Assembly (NCBI GenBank): GCA_029565735.1
Contig: JAKQNO010000040.1
Span: forward strand, 1-64,000
Direction of reading: 5' to 3'
From: a bacterium
GTDB lineage: Bacteria > Oederibacteriota > PGYV01
Length of the DNA: 64,000 nt
In this document: piece by piece, positions 46,755-55,487 of the stretch
Position numbering within the stretch: the first letter of the stretch is position 1
Layout: the number at the start of each line of letters is the position of its first letter
Translations under genes and position numbers: made by a program
Notes under the pieces: generated by a model
The model's database searches: none
Told to the model about the DNA's origin: nothing
The model's input: only the letters and a program-made list of their open reading frames with translations

Positions 46755-47693
46755 ATGAAAAAAACAACAATACTTTTAACAGCCCTTTTGTTCATATCAG
46801 CCGCCTGCTTTGCGGCGGACGCGGAAATGAAAAACACCTCTTCAGTTTCCGGAAGGTACCTTGATTTTTACGCGGGAGCAGCCGGTTCGGCCATGGCAGG
46901 CGCTTATATCGGGTCATGCGATGACGCGTCTTCGGTTTTCTGGAATCCCGCAGGCCTTGCTTCAATGAGAAACACGGACAGAAAATGGGACATGTTTTTC
47001 TCCCATAACGTATGGCTTATGGATATGATGATGGACCACCTGTCAGCCGCCGGAAATTTCGGTAAGTTTGGATATGCGGCGCTGGGTATAGGATATTTTA
47101 ACGCCGGCGAAATGAAAAAATACGATATTGACGCCGAAAACAATTACATAGCAGCCGGCTCTTTTTCCCCTTACGCCGTCACAGCTTCGCTTTCCTATTC
47201 AAACTCGCTTGAAAAAAACATAGACTTTGGCGCCACTTTAAAATATATACTGGACACCATTGACGGAAGCGCAATTTCAACCGCCGCCCTTGACCTTGGG
47301 CTGCGTTATTTCACACCGTTAAACGGCCTTTCTGTTAACCTGCTTGCAAGAAATTTTGCCGGCACGCTTGGCGGCAGCATACTTCCGAAAGGCATTGTGT
47401 TGGGCGCTTTCTATACAATAGATTTGGCGGATTATAATTTAAGCGCTGAATATAACCTTGTGGGCAAAGTTAACAACAATCCCGTTCACAGGGCCGGCAT
47501 TAACATCAAAACGCCTTATCTTGTATCTGTCCGCGCGGGATATCAGACAGATAACACCGGCGTCACAACAGGTTTTAAAGGGCTGACCGCGGGAATAGGA
47601 CTTAACATTGAAAGCAAATACGTTGACTTTTCATACGAACCTTACGGAGAGCTTGGCAATTCATTTAAAGTGTCTTTGGGCGGGGCTTTTTAA
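46755..47693 (+). CDS. PorV/PorQ-like outer-membrane barrel protein
   Basis: Signal peptide; YLDFYAGAAGSAMAGAYIGSCDDASSVFWNPAGLASM. Confidence 0.82.
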   Translation: MKKTTILLTALLFISAACFAADAEMKNTSSVSGRYLDFYAGAAGSAMAGAYIGSCDDASSVFWNPAGLASMRNTDRKWDMFFSHNVWLMDMMMDHLSAAGNFGKFGYAALGIGYFNAGEMKKYDIDAENNYIAAGSFSPYAVTASLSYSNSLEKNIDFGATLKYILDTIDGSAISTAALDLGLRYFTPLNGLSVNLLARNFAGTLGGSILPKGIVLGAFYTIDLADYNLSAEYNLVGKVNNNPVHRAGINIKTPYLVSVRAGYQTDNTGVTTGFKGLTAGIGLNIESKYVDFSYEPYGELGNSFKVSLGGAF

Positions 47694-47755
47694 TTATAAA
47701 GGATTAAGCTATAGGCAATTAAGCAGAAGCGAAAGATAGAAAGACGTTCTTCAAC

Positions 47756-47990
47756 CTTATGCTTATCTGCCTATAGCTTAATTACTTATTCTTTCTGTTT
47801 ATTCTTTCCGCTTATGCTTATCTGCCTATAGCTTAATTGCTTATTCTTTCTTTTTATTCTTTCCGCTTATGCTTATCTGCTTATAGCTTAATTGCTTATT
47901 CTTTCTGTTTATTCTTACCGCTTATGCTTATCTGCCTATAGCTTAATTGCTTATTTTTACTCTTATGCTTATCTGCCTATAGCTTAATAC
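47756..47990. repeat. Tandem array, 5 units, 55-bp period (last unit after a 41-bp step), core CTTATGCTTATCTGCCTATAGCTTAATTG
   Basis: Unit starts at 47756, 47811, 47866, 47921, 47962; inverted copy at 47703-47731. Confidence 0.92.
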
Positions 47991-47991
47991 A

Positions 47992-49362
47992 CTATTCTTC
48001 CGGCAGGTTTATCCCGTACTCTTTCATCTTTCTCCACAGCGTTGACCTTGAAATACCAAGGGCTTTTGCAGCTTTGGTGTGGTTCTGCGAGTATTTTGAA
48101 AGCGCTTTTAATATATAACTTTTTTCCGCTGCCGCAAGGTTTAGTTCGCGGTCAGAACCGTCAGTTGTTTCCCCTTCAGGCGCGGGCGCTGAAAGCTTTT
48201 TAAAAGGCGATATTCCCTGCAAAGTTACCGGAAGGTCCGCGGCCGTGATAATATCGGACGGCGCCATTGCAAACGCATGCTGGACAATATTGTCAAGTTC
48301 CCTTACGTTTCCCGGATATTCATAATTTAAAAGCGCGGCGCGCGCGTTGGCGTCTATCCCCACTATGTTGCGCCGTTCCGCCTTATTGTATTTTTCTATA
48401 AAGAACCTTAACAGGTAAGGTATATCTTCCACCCGTTCCCTTAAAGGCGGAATGTGTATATGAATTACATTAAGCCTGAAAAACAAATCTTCCCTGAAAG
48501 TTTTTTCCTTTATGGATTTTAAAAGTTCCTGATTTGTCGCGGCAATAACCCTGATATTAACGGTCTTTGAAGCTTCATCACCAAGCCGCCTTAAGTCGCC
48601 GTTTTCAAGCACGCGCAATAACTTTGCCTGCAGCCCCATGCTTAAGTCGCCTATTTCATCAAGAAAAAGCGTGCCTCCGTCGGCAAGTTCTATTAGCCCT
48701 TTTTTATCAGATGACGCGCCTGTAAACGCGCCCTTTCTGTATCCAAACAATTCCGATTCAAGCAGGTTTTCCGGTATGGCGGCGGAATTAACCGCGATAA
48801 AAGGTTTTGTAGCCCTTCTGCTAAGTTCATAAACCGCCCTTGCTATAAGTTCCTTACCTGTCCCGGTTTCGCCTGTTATCAGTATATTGCTTTCGTTCTT
48901 TGCGACTTTTTTTACGACAGCCATTACTTTTCTTATCTTGTCGCTTTTGCCCACAAAGCGCCCTTCAAAATAGTCCGGCTCGTTATCCTGTGAAATCTCA
49001 GCAACAGACACCGCGGCAGACCGTTCAAGAAGGAATTTAAGTTCATTTAAATTTACCGGTTTTAAAATATAATCAAAACCCTCGGACGACGCGCTTTTAA
49101 TTACCCTGTCAAGCTGCTCGCGCGAACATACAAGAATAAGCCTCATTCCGGGATGGCGTTCTTTGATGAATTTTATGATGTTCAGTTCAAGCTCATTGGC
49201 GATGTCGCTGTCTATAATCAGCATATCAAAACCGGCTTTAAGCTTGCCTATCAGGGACGCGGAATCAGTGACAATGTAAGGCTGGTATGAATTATCTTCA
49301 AGATAATTGTTAATCCTTATCGCGTCTTCCCTGTCGGTAAGAGCGAGAAGTATCTTGTTCAT
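47992..49362 (-). CDS. Sigma-54-dependent NtrC-family response regulator
   Basis: Receiver-like domain; GETGTGKELIARAVYE; GAFTGA; Fis-type HTH AAKALGISRSTLWRKMKEYGI. Confidence 0.93.
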   Translation of the reverse strand: MNKILLALTDREDAIRINNYLEDNSYQPYIVTDSASLIGKLKAGFDMLIIDSDIANELELNIIKFIKERHPGMRLILVCSREQLDRVIKSASSEGFDYILKPVNLNELKFLLERSAAVSVAEISQDNEPDYFEGRFVGKSDKIRKVMAVVKKVAKNESNILITGETGTGKELIARAVYELSRRATKPFIAVNSAAIPENLLESELFGYRKGAFTGASSDKKGLIELADGGTLFLDEIGDLSMGLQAKLLRVLENGDLRRLGDEASKTVNIRVIAATNQELLKSIKEKTFREDLFFRLNVIHIHIPPLRERVEDIPYLLRFFIEKYNKAERRNIVGIDANARAALLNYEYPGNVRELDNIVQHAFAMAPSDIITAADLPVTLQGISPFKKLSAPAPEGETTDGSDRELNLAAAEKSYILKALSKYSQNHTKAAKALGISRSTLWRKMKEYGINLPEE

Positions 49363-51713
49363 TGTCCTGTCTGTTCTCCTTTAATTTTTTTATATAAGTC
49401 CCATAATGCTTTGCTCTGCGGAAAGGCCTTAATGCCTGTTTCCAGTTCTAAAAGCGCCTGCTTCTCATTCCCGCTTTCATTTAACGCAATTGCAAGGTAA
49501 AGTATGGCATTTTCACTAACCGTCTCATTATTAGACTGTCCAAAACACTCAATTGCCTTTTGATAATCTTTTGTTTTAAAATGAAACACTCCTAAATTCA
49601 TGTATATTATATCTGTTTTAAACTTGTTTTCAAGTAAAAAATCATACAATTCCCGGGCGCGGATGAATTCATTTTTCTGCAGATACTGATTTGCTTTGTT
49701 AAAAGCGTAATCATTCATCTGGTAATCGTTCAGCGAAGCAAGCGCATTAATACCCCTGCTTACCGGTTCTGAATTACCGCCTCTTTCCCTGGACTTAATA
49801 AAAGCATCCTGCGCCTCTTTTAAAAATCCCCTGTCATAAAGCAATAACCCAAGCCTTTCGTACGCGGACGCAAAATCAGTATTTTTAAGCGCGGCCAACC
49901 GCAGATACTTTATTTCATTATCCGTATCATTTAACTGCGCGTACGCAAGCGATGTGTTGTAATAAATATTGCCTTCAGGTTTGTCTATCGGAAAATTCAT
50001 CGCCCTTACATAAAGTTCCGCTGCCTGTTTTGGATAACCCGCTGTCAAAAGCGCATTGGCCTGGTTCACCATAGATACCGGATACCAGCCAATAAGGTCG
50101 TAATTATTTTTATGTTCTTTTGTGAATTTTTCAAATATGCCCCTGTATGAATACATGTCATATACAGCGGGAGAATAAATCTTTCCCGCGCCGTTTAACC
50201 TTATTAACAGCCCTTTTGGCGCCGGAGCGTACATCTGCATATACGCGTCAAGCCTTGGAAGAAAAGCGCTTCTGTACGCAGGTATGGAATTATAATAATA
50301 CCCTATTATATTGTTTACATTTTTTTCGGTTTCAAACGGCTTCATGGGGATGTCATCATATTTTTTTATAAAATCGTCAATACCCCAGTCAAAAATTAAA
50401 AATGACGCGGTGGCAAAAATTACATCGCGCCTTCTTTTTTCTATTTCCTGTATATAGTAAACCGGCATAAGGTTATAGTCGCCGTCAGCCGCATAAAGCG
50501 AGCCGGCTTCCATTGTTTTCAGCAGGTTGTAACCGTAATCGTATGAAAGATAATCATTTATGTGGTTGTTTTTGGTAAAGTTCTGATGAAACATCAGCGC
50601 GGCTGCGGCAAGCGCTGCAAGGTACGCGCCACGTACAAAAATTTTTTTATTTTTCAAAAGCGTGAACGTAAACGCCGCGCCGGCTGCGGCAAAAAGCCCT
50701 ATTATATACTCCGCGGGCATAATGAAAATCTGTATAAGCCATTTTACGCCTTCCAGCGTCCTGTTGTAAAAAACAACAACCAGAATTATTAAAGCCGACA
50801 TTGACAGCAGAAGCGTGTTAAGCCTGCGCGAATAAGCGCGGACAGCTGCAATTCCCGGGATTAAAAACAGCCACAGCCATCCAAAATTCGTAAAAAACAG
50901 TTTTAAAAACTCCATTATCTGATACTTATAAACATCCCAGGTGGCATCCACCGGGCCAAGATAAGCTTTTCTTAACACAACCCAGATAAAATTTTTAAGA
51001 TTTGAAGGGTCTCCCCAGTTTAAGGCAGGGTCAGCCGACGCGCGTATAAACATATAAAGATAAGGGGTTAATCCGATTATGAAAAATAACAGGCAGAAAA
51101 AAACATTTTTAAGGGATGCTTTTTTGATATGCATTAAATAAACTGCCGCCAAAGCTGGCGCAAGCACTATCATGCTTGGCCAGTGGTTGGCAAGCGAAAG
51201 GCCGTAAATAAAAGAGATAAAATACAGCCGCCCCGGTTCAAACCTTTCCAGCAGCTCCATGACGCTCCATATAATAAGCGCCAGGAACAAAAGGTTTAAC
51301 ATATAAATTCCGCCCTTGGCTTCTGTCCCCTGGTTCCATATCATATATGAAAACATTATTACAGCGGCGCTTATGGCGGAAAGTACGGTTTCATCTTTTT
51401 TTGTTATCCTTTTTAACAGCTTCTTTAATATCATAAGCGTCATAAAAAAAACGCATAGCGACAGGAATACGGAATATAGGTTTATCCTGAAAGCCGGGTT
51501 TGCCGCTGGTATGTATGAAAATATTTTAGCGGTCACAGCGTGCAGCGGATACCCCGGCGGGTGGCCTATTCCAAGCGTGCAGGCAGCGGCGGATGTTTCA
51601 GGAGAGTCGTTGTTTTTAAATACAGGATTCATTGTATGCAGATATACAAAGACAACCATAAAAAATGACAGTGCTATTGCCGCATAACCCCTGATTTTTC
51701 CCCAATCCCGCAT
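49359..51713 (-). CDS. DUF2723-type membrane protein with C-terminal TPRs
   Basis: NDSPETSAAACTLGIGHPPGYPLHA; many TM; TPR tail. Confidence 0.85.
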   Translation of the reverse strand: MRDWGKIRGYAAIALSFFMVVFVYLHTMNPVFKNNDSPETSAAACTLGIGHPPGYPLHAVTAKIFSYIPAANPAFRINLYSVFLSLCVFFMTLMILKKLLKRITKKDETVLSAISAAVIMFSYMIWNQGTEAKGGIYMLNLLFLALIIWSVMELLERFEPGRLYFISFIYGLSLANHWPSMIVLAPALAAVYLMHIKKASLKNVFFCLLFFIIGLTPYLYMFIRASADPALNWGDPSNLKNFIWVVLRKAYLGPVDATWDVYKYQIMEFLKLFFTNFGWLWLFLIPGIAAVRAYSRRLNTLLLSMSALIILVVVFYNRTLEGVKWLIQIFIMPAEYIIGLFAAAGAAFTFTLLKNKKIFVRGAYLAALAAAALMFHQNFTKNNHINDYLSYDYGYNLLKTMEAGSLYAADGDYNLMPVYYIQEIEKRRRDVIFATASFLIFDWGIDDFIKKYDDIPMKPFETEKNVNNIIGYYYNSIPAYRSAFLPRLDAYMQMYAPAPKGLLIRLNGAGKIYSPAVYDMYSYRGIFEKFTKEHKNNYDLIGWYPVSMVNQANALLTAGYPKQAAELYVRAMNFPIDKPEGNIYYNTSLAYAQLNDTDNEIKYLRLAALKNTDFASAYERLGLLLYDRGFLKEAQDAFIKSRERGGNSEPVSRGINALASLNDYQMNDYAFNKANQYLQKNEFIRARELYDFLLENKFKTDIIYMNLGVFHFKTKDYQKAIECFGQSNNETVSENAILYLAIALNESGNEKQALLELETGIKAFPQSKALWDLYKKIKGEQTGQ

Positions 51714-51716
51714 GCT

Positions 51717-53513
51717 TTAATTTCCCAGAGCTTTAAGCATATTTTCAACACGAGGATTTACGCTATTTTTTTCAACGTAACGCTGAAGTATTTTTTTTGC
51801 GGATGGCGCGTCCCCTTTTACCATATAAGCCGTTGCAAGGTTTGTGTACGCGGTTTCGTAATGAGGCGCGGTAAAAATCGCGGTGTTTAAATGTTTTATG
51901 GCAAGGTCAACATTTCCAAGCTGGCCTCCAAGCGCGCCGTACATGTTATTTACCTCCGGGCAGTACGGGTTTACGGCAAGGTCCCTGCCATAAAATTCAA
52001 AGGCCTTCTGCAGCATTCCGGCTTCCCTGTAAGTTTCCGCGGCATAATAAAACTGCGCCACATCCGTCTGCGGGCACAACTCAACAGGCTTAAGTTTCTC
52101 AATGCGTTCGTGCATTGCTATTGCTTCGCCGTACATTTTCTGCCTTGTCAGGCTGTTGGCCTTTTTCAGGTAAACCGCGGATAAAGCCGTCTTACCGTCA
52201 TTTACAGCGCAGTATAAAAGAACAGCGGCGCTTACGGCGCATATTGCCGCTGACGCTCTTTTTTTAAGCCTTAATATTTTGCTGCCATTACCGGCGTAAC
52301 CCGCCAGCATTAACAGCATAAAGAAGTACAGTGTTGTTGAAGGGACGTTGTAAAAAGTGTTAAAGAAAGACGCGGCAAGAAGCGCGGCAATTACGGATAT
52401 TGCGCCGGCATTTACCGGATTTATACCCGCTTTTATACTTTTAAACAGATACAGAACCGCTGCCAGAACAGAAGCCAGAAACAGCAGTATTCCGATAAGC
52501 CCGGTTTCAGCCATTATTAGAAGGTAGTTTTGATGCGGCATCCACGTTACCACGTAATCGTATTTGTTGTTTTCAGGGGCGTTTAAAAGCTCACCCTGAT
52601 ATTTGGGATAATAAATCCTGTAATTGCCGAAACCAAGCCCTGTAACCGGTGCGTCTTTAAACATGAGCAGGCTTGCCTTCCACATAAGCATCCTGTCTGT
52701 CATTGAATGTTTTTTTTCTTCTATAAACCTGCCGCTTTTGGAAATTATAAAAGGCGCGGCCGCCGCGCTTAATAAAATAAAAGCAGCGATAACAGCAGCG
52801 GCAACTTTTTTTGAGGGCTTAAACCTGACAAACGCGATAATAAAAATAACCGCGGCTCCGGCCGCGAAACCTATATACGCGCCCGCCACTTTCGCGTAAT
52901 AAAAACACAGTATCTGTATGACAGCGGATATAATCAGAGGTATTTTATATTTTTTCCCGAACAGGATATAGGCGGCGGTCAGAAATACTGAAACCAGAAG
53001 CTCGCCCGCAAAAAAATCGGGATTTCCAATGGTACCCATGGGCCTGCCGGCAAAATTCGTGCTCCATCTGAAAATATCTGATTCAAAATGCTGCATAATG
53101 CCATACCCGGCAATTAACGTGTGAAATATAATCAATACGGCAAAAACTTTATCAATTCCCTTCCTGCCGTACCTTTCACATATAATCCAGCCGCCCGCAA
53201 TTGCAAGGCCAAGCTCGCAGACATACTTTATGCTTATTTCCTTATTAAAAGCAAAGAACACCGAAAAAGCGCAGGTTAAAAGGTATAAAAAAAGAAATAT
53301 GACAACACCGTTTATTCTTACAGCGGTTTCCTTATTTTCAGCGGCAACGGACAAAAAGAAAAAAAGAAAAGCCAGAGGCACAAATATCCTTAACATCATC
53401 AGCTGCGCCGGCCCGAAAGGGTCAAAGAACGGCTGCCAGAAAACAACCGGAATAAGGGCGGCAATAAATATCAACAGGTTATCAGAAAACAATTTATATA
53501 CCTTTGTCCCCAC
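51717..53513 (-). CDS. O-antigen ligase/polymerase (Wzy_C-like) with C-terminal TPRs
   Basis: Multi-TM with MLMWKASLLMFKDAPVTGLGFGNYRIYYP and TPR tail. Confidence 0.85.
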   Translation of the reverse strand: MGTKVYKLFSDNLLIFIAALIPVVFWQPFFDPFGPAQLMMLRIFVPLAFLFFFLSVAAENKETAVRINGVVIFLFLYLLTCAFSVFFAFNKEISIKYVCELGLAIAGGWIICERYGRKGIDKVFAVLIIFHTLIAGYGIMQHFESDIFRWSTNFAGRPMGTIGNPDFFAGELLVSVFLTAAYILFGKKYKIPLIISAVIQILCFYYAKVAGAYIGFAAGAAVIFIIAFVRFKPSKKVAAAVIAAFILLSAAAAPFIISKSGRFIEEKKHSMTDRMLMWKASLLMFKDAPVTGLGFGNYRIYYPKYQGELLNAPENNKYDYVVTWMPHQNYLLIMAETGLIGILLFLASVLAAVLYLFKSIKAGINPVNAGAISVIAALLAASFFNTFYNVPSTTLYFFMLLMLAGYAGNGSKILRLKKRASAAICAVSAAVLLYCAVNDGKTALSAVYLKKANSLTRQKMYGEAIAMHERIEKLKPVELCPQTDVAQFYYAAETYREAGMLQKAFEFYGRDLAVNPYCPEVNNMYGALGGQLGNVDLAIKHLNTAIFTAPHYETAYTNLATAYMVKGDAPSAKKILQRYVEKNSVNPRVENMLKALGN

Positions 53514-53542
53514 CCTTCCTCCTTATACCTGCCTGAAATTTA

Positions 53543-54553
53543 TTATTTTATTCCGTAATAATCCCCTTCATTTAAAACAACGCCTGCCGCGCCTATGGCG
53601 CCGGCGAATTCTCCAAGCTTTGCAGGAAGTATCTTTGCGGCGTTAAAAGGTGCGGTGAAAGACCTTTTTGCAGTTTCCTTTTTAAGCGGCACAAACAGCC
53701 TGTCGCCCGCGTTTATAACGCCCCCGGCAATTACCACAGCCTGCGGATTAAGCGAATTTAAAGCCGCGGCTATACCCGAAGCCAGCGATTCGGCAAAATA
53801 CTGCCAGACTTCAGATGCCGTCTTGTCATTATTTAAAAGCGCTTCATATACAGTTTTTGATGTAATTTTATTCAGATCTCCCTTTACCATTTCAGTTATC
53901 ATCGACTTGCTTCCGGCTTTGATTTTTTCCTTTGCCGTATTGGCTATCGCGCTTGCGGACGCGTAAGCTTCAAGGCAGCCTTTATTTCCGCAGCCGCACT
54001 GCCTGCCGTTCATTTCAATAATGGTGTGGCCAAGCTCGCCTGCCGTATTACTTGCGCCCCTTATAAGTTTGCCGTCAATTATTATCCCTCCGCCCACGCC
54101 TGTGCCAAGCGTGAACCCGACAACGTTATCAAAACTCTTTGCGGCGCCCATCCATTTTTCCGCGTACACCGCGCAGTTGGCGTCATTTTCAACGCCTGTT
54201 TTTATCCCCGTCTTTTTTTCAAGTATGGCTTTTAATTTTATATTTTTCCATCCGGGCAGGTTCGGCGCCACAAGTACAATGCCTTTTCTGCTGTCAAGCG
54301 GCCCCGGAGCGCCTATACCAATGCACTTTACATCAGACACCTTTAAGCCCGCTTCTTTTATGATTTCAAGGGCGTTAGCCGCCATTTTTGATATGACATA
54401 TTCAGGGCCTTTTTCTGCCTCTGTGGGAAACCTTCTGTCTGATTTTAATTTGCCGTCCTGCGAGACAAGGACCATAACCACATTAGTTCCGCCCAGGTCA
54501 ATGCCTATCGCGTATTTTGTTTTTGCTGCTTTAGCTGTTTTTTTCACGGCCAT
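53543..54553 (-). CDS. ROK-family sugar kinase (glucokinase-like)
   Basis: GIDLGGTNVVMVLV; CGCGNKGCLEAYAS zinc motif. Confidence 0.93.
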   Translation of the reverse strand: MAVKKTAKAAKTKYAIGIDLGGTNVVMVLVSQDGKLKSDRRFPTEAEKGPEYVISKMAANALEIIKEAGLKVSDVKCIGIGAPGPLDSRKGIVLVAPNLPGWKNIKLKAILEKKTGIKTGVENDANCAVYAEKWMGAAKSFDNVVGFTLGTGVGGGIIIDGKLIRGASNTAGELGHTIIEMNGRQCGCGNKGCLEAYASASAIANTAKEKIKAGSKSMITEMVKGDLNKITSKTVYEALLNNDKTASEVWQYFAESLASGIAAALNSLNPQAVVIAGGVINAGDRLFVPLKKETAKRSFTAPFNAAKILPAKLGEFAGAIGAAGVVLNEGDYYGIK

Positions 54554-54662
54554 TTAAGCACCTCTTTATTTTTTATGACTGCACAATGGATATATGATAA
54601 TACAAAGAGGCTGCAGTTTCAAGAAAAAGGAATGACGGAAGACACGAGAGAAAAAAGAGCAT

Positions 54663-54701
54663 ATAGGCAATTAAGCTATAGGCAATTAAGCATAAGCGAA
54701 A
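54663..54701. repeat. Isolated copies of the TAAGCTATAGGCAATTAAGCATAAGC motif
   Basis: ATAGGCAATTAAGCTATAGGCAATTAAGCATAAGCGAAA. Confidence 0.75.
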
Positions 54702-54815
54702 CGGAAATCCCCGGCCTGAAGCGAGCTTGCAAGCGGAAGTGTTAGGTGAATGCACGGAGGGACGCAAGAAAAAACAGACATCGAAAATTCTAGATTCGAA
54801 AATTAGAAGAACACA

Positions 54816-55018
54816 CAGGGGTTGGGTGTGTTTTTTCAGGGTGTGCCGCGTTAACATAGTGTGTATTCAGCAGGGGCTGTTTAATACTGCGACGGCAAAT
54901 CCATATGTGCCGGGAGTTTACGATTGCCAATGACGTTAATATAGTGCTGATGTCAAGATTGTTTGACTGCAAGAATACCAATTTGCGGCGCGCCCTGAAA
55001 AAATATACCCAAGCCCTG
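54816..55018 (+). repeat. MITE-like element copy D (203 bp)
   Basis: CAGGGGTTGGGTGTGTTTTTTCAGGGTGTGCCGC ... GCGGCGCGCCCTGAAAAAATATACCCAAGCCCTG. Confidence 0.88.
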
Positions 55019-55076
55019 TAAGAACGATGGTCGGAAGGTCAGAAGGTCGGAAGTAAATACAAATCTAAATCAACTG

Positions 55077-55104
55077 CCGCGGGCTGAAGACCCGCGTCTA
55101 CCAC
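55077..55104. repeat. REP-like GC palindrome
   Basis: CCGCGGGCTGAAGACCCGCGTCTACCAC. Confidence 0.8.
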
Positions 55105-55125
55105 TACAAAAAACAAATACATAAA

Positions 55126-55159
55126 ATAAAAAGGGCCCAATTTCTTGGGCCCTTTTTTT
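55126..55159. terminator. Intrinsic terminator GGGCCCAA-TTTC-TTGGGCCC
   Basis: A-rich/T-rich flanks on both sides. Confidence 0.85.
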
Positions 55160-55160
55160 A

Positions 55161-55223
55161 TGGTGCGAGGAGGGGGACTTGCCCACCTCGGAATTCTTAT
55201 CATAACCTCCTAGGGCCCCTCGC
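55161..55223 (-). pseudogene. Partial tRNA-Leu 3'-end duplication / degenerate tRNA-like remnant
   Basis: Minus strand CAAGTCCCCCTCCTCGCACCATAAAAAAAGGGCCC is identical to the 3' end plus terminator of the intact tRNA-Leu; 5' part GCGAGGGG... not a convincing tRNA. Confidence 0.4.
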
Positions 55224-55280
55224 CCGCTTTTTCTTCGCTGTTCGCTCAGCGCGGGCTCGCTTCAAGTCCCCTTTATAATA

Positions 55281-55315
55281 AAAAAAAGGACCCGAGAAAT
55301 CGGGCCCTTTTTTTA
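55281..55315 (-). terminator. Intrinsic terminator of tRNA-Leu
   Basis: Minus strand GGGCCCGA-TTTC-TCGGGTCC-TTTTTTT. Confidence 0.85.
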
Positions 55316-55399
55316 TGGTGCGAGGAGGGGGACTTGAACCCCCACGGAGTTACCCACAGGCACCTCAAGCCTGCGTGTCTACCATTTCACCATCCTCGC
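55316..55399 (-). tRNA. tRNA-Leu(GAG)
   Basis: GCGAGGATGGTGAAATGGTAGACACGCAGGCTTGAGGTGCCTGTGGGTAACTCCGTGGGGGTTCAAGTCCCCCTCCTCGCACCA; loop TTGAGGT, encoded CCA. Confidence 0.95.
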
Positions 55400-55431
55400 G
55401 CTGTGTTTGATTTTAACAACAACAGATTAAA

Positions 55432-55460
55432 CTTATACCAAAAAAGTAAAATCCCGTCAA
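55432..55460 (-). promoter_or_regulatory. Sigma-70 promoter for tRNA-Leu
   Basis: TTGACG-17 bp-TATAAG. Confidence 0.7.
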
Positions 55461-55487
55461 GGCAGATATTGAAGTATATTTATTTAT

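Noticed and set aside
47756-47990. Possible CRISPR array (regular 55-bp period)
   Set aside because: The would-be spacers are nearly identical between units, there is no repeat/unique-spacer alternation, and no cas genes are in the window; it is a minisatellite-type array.
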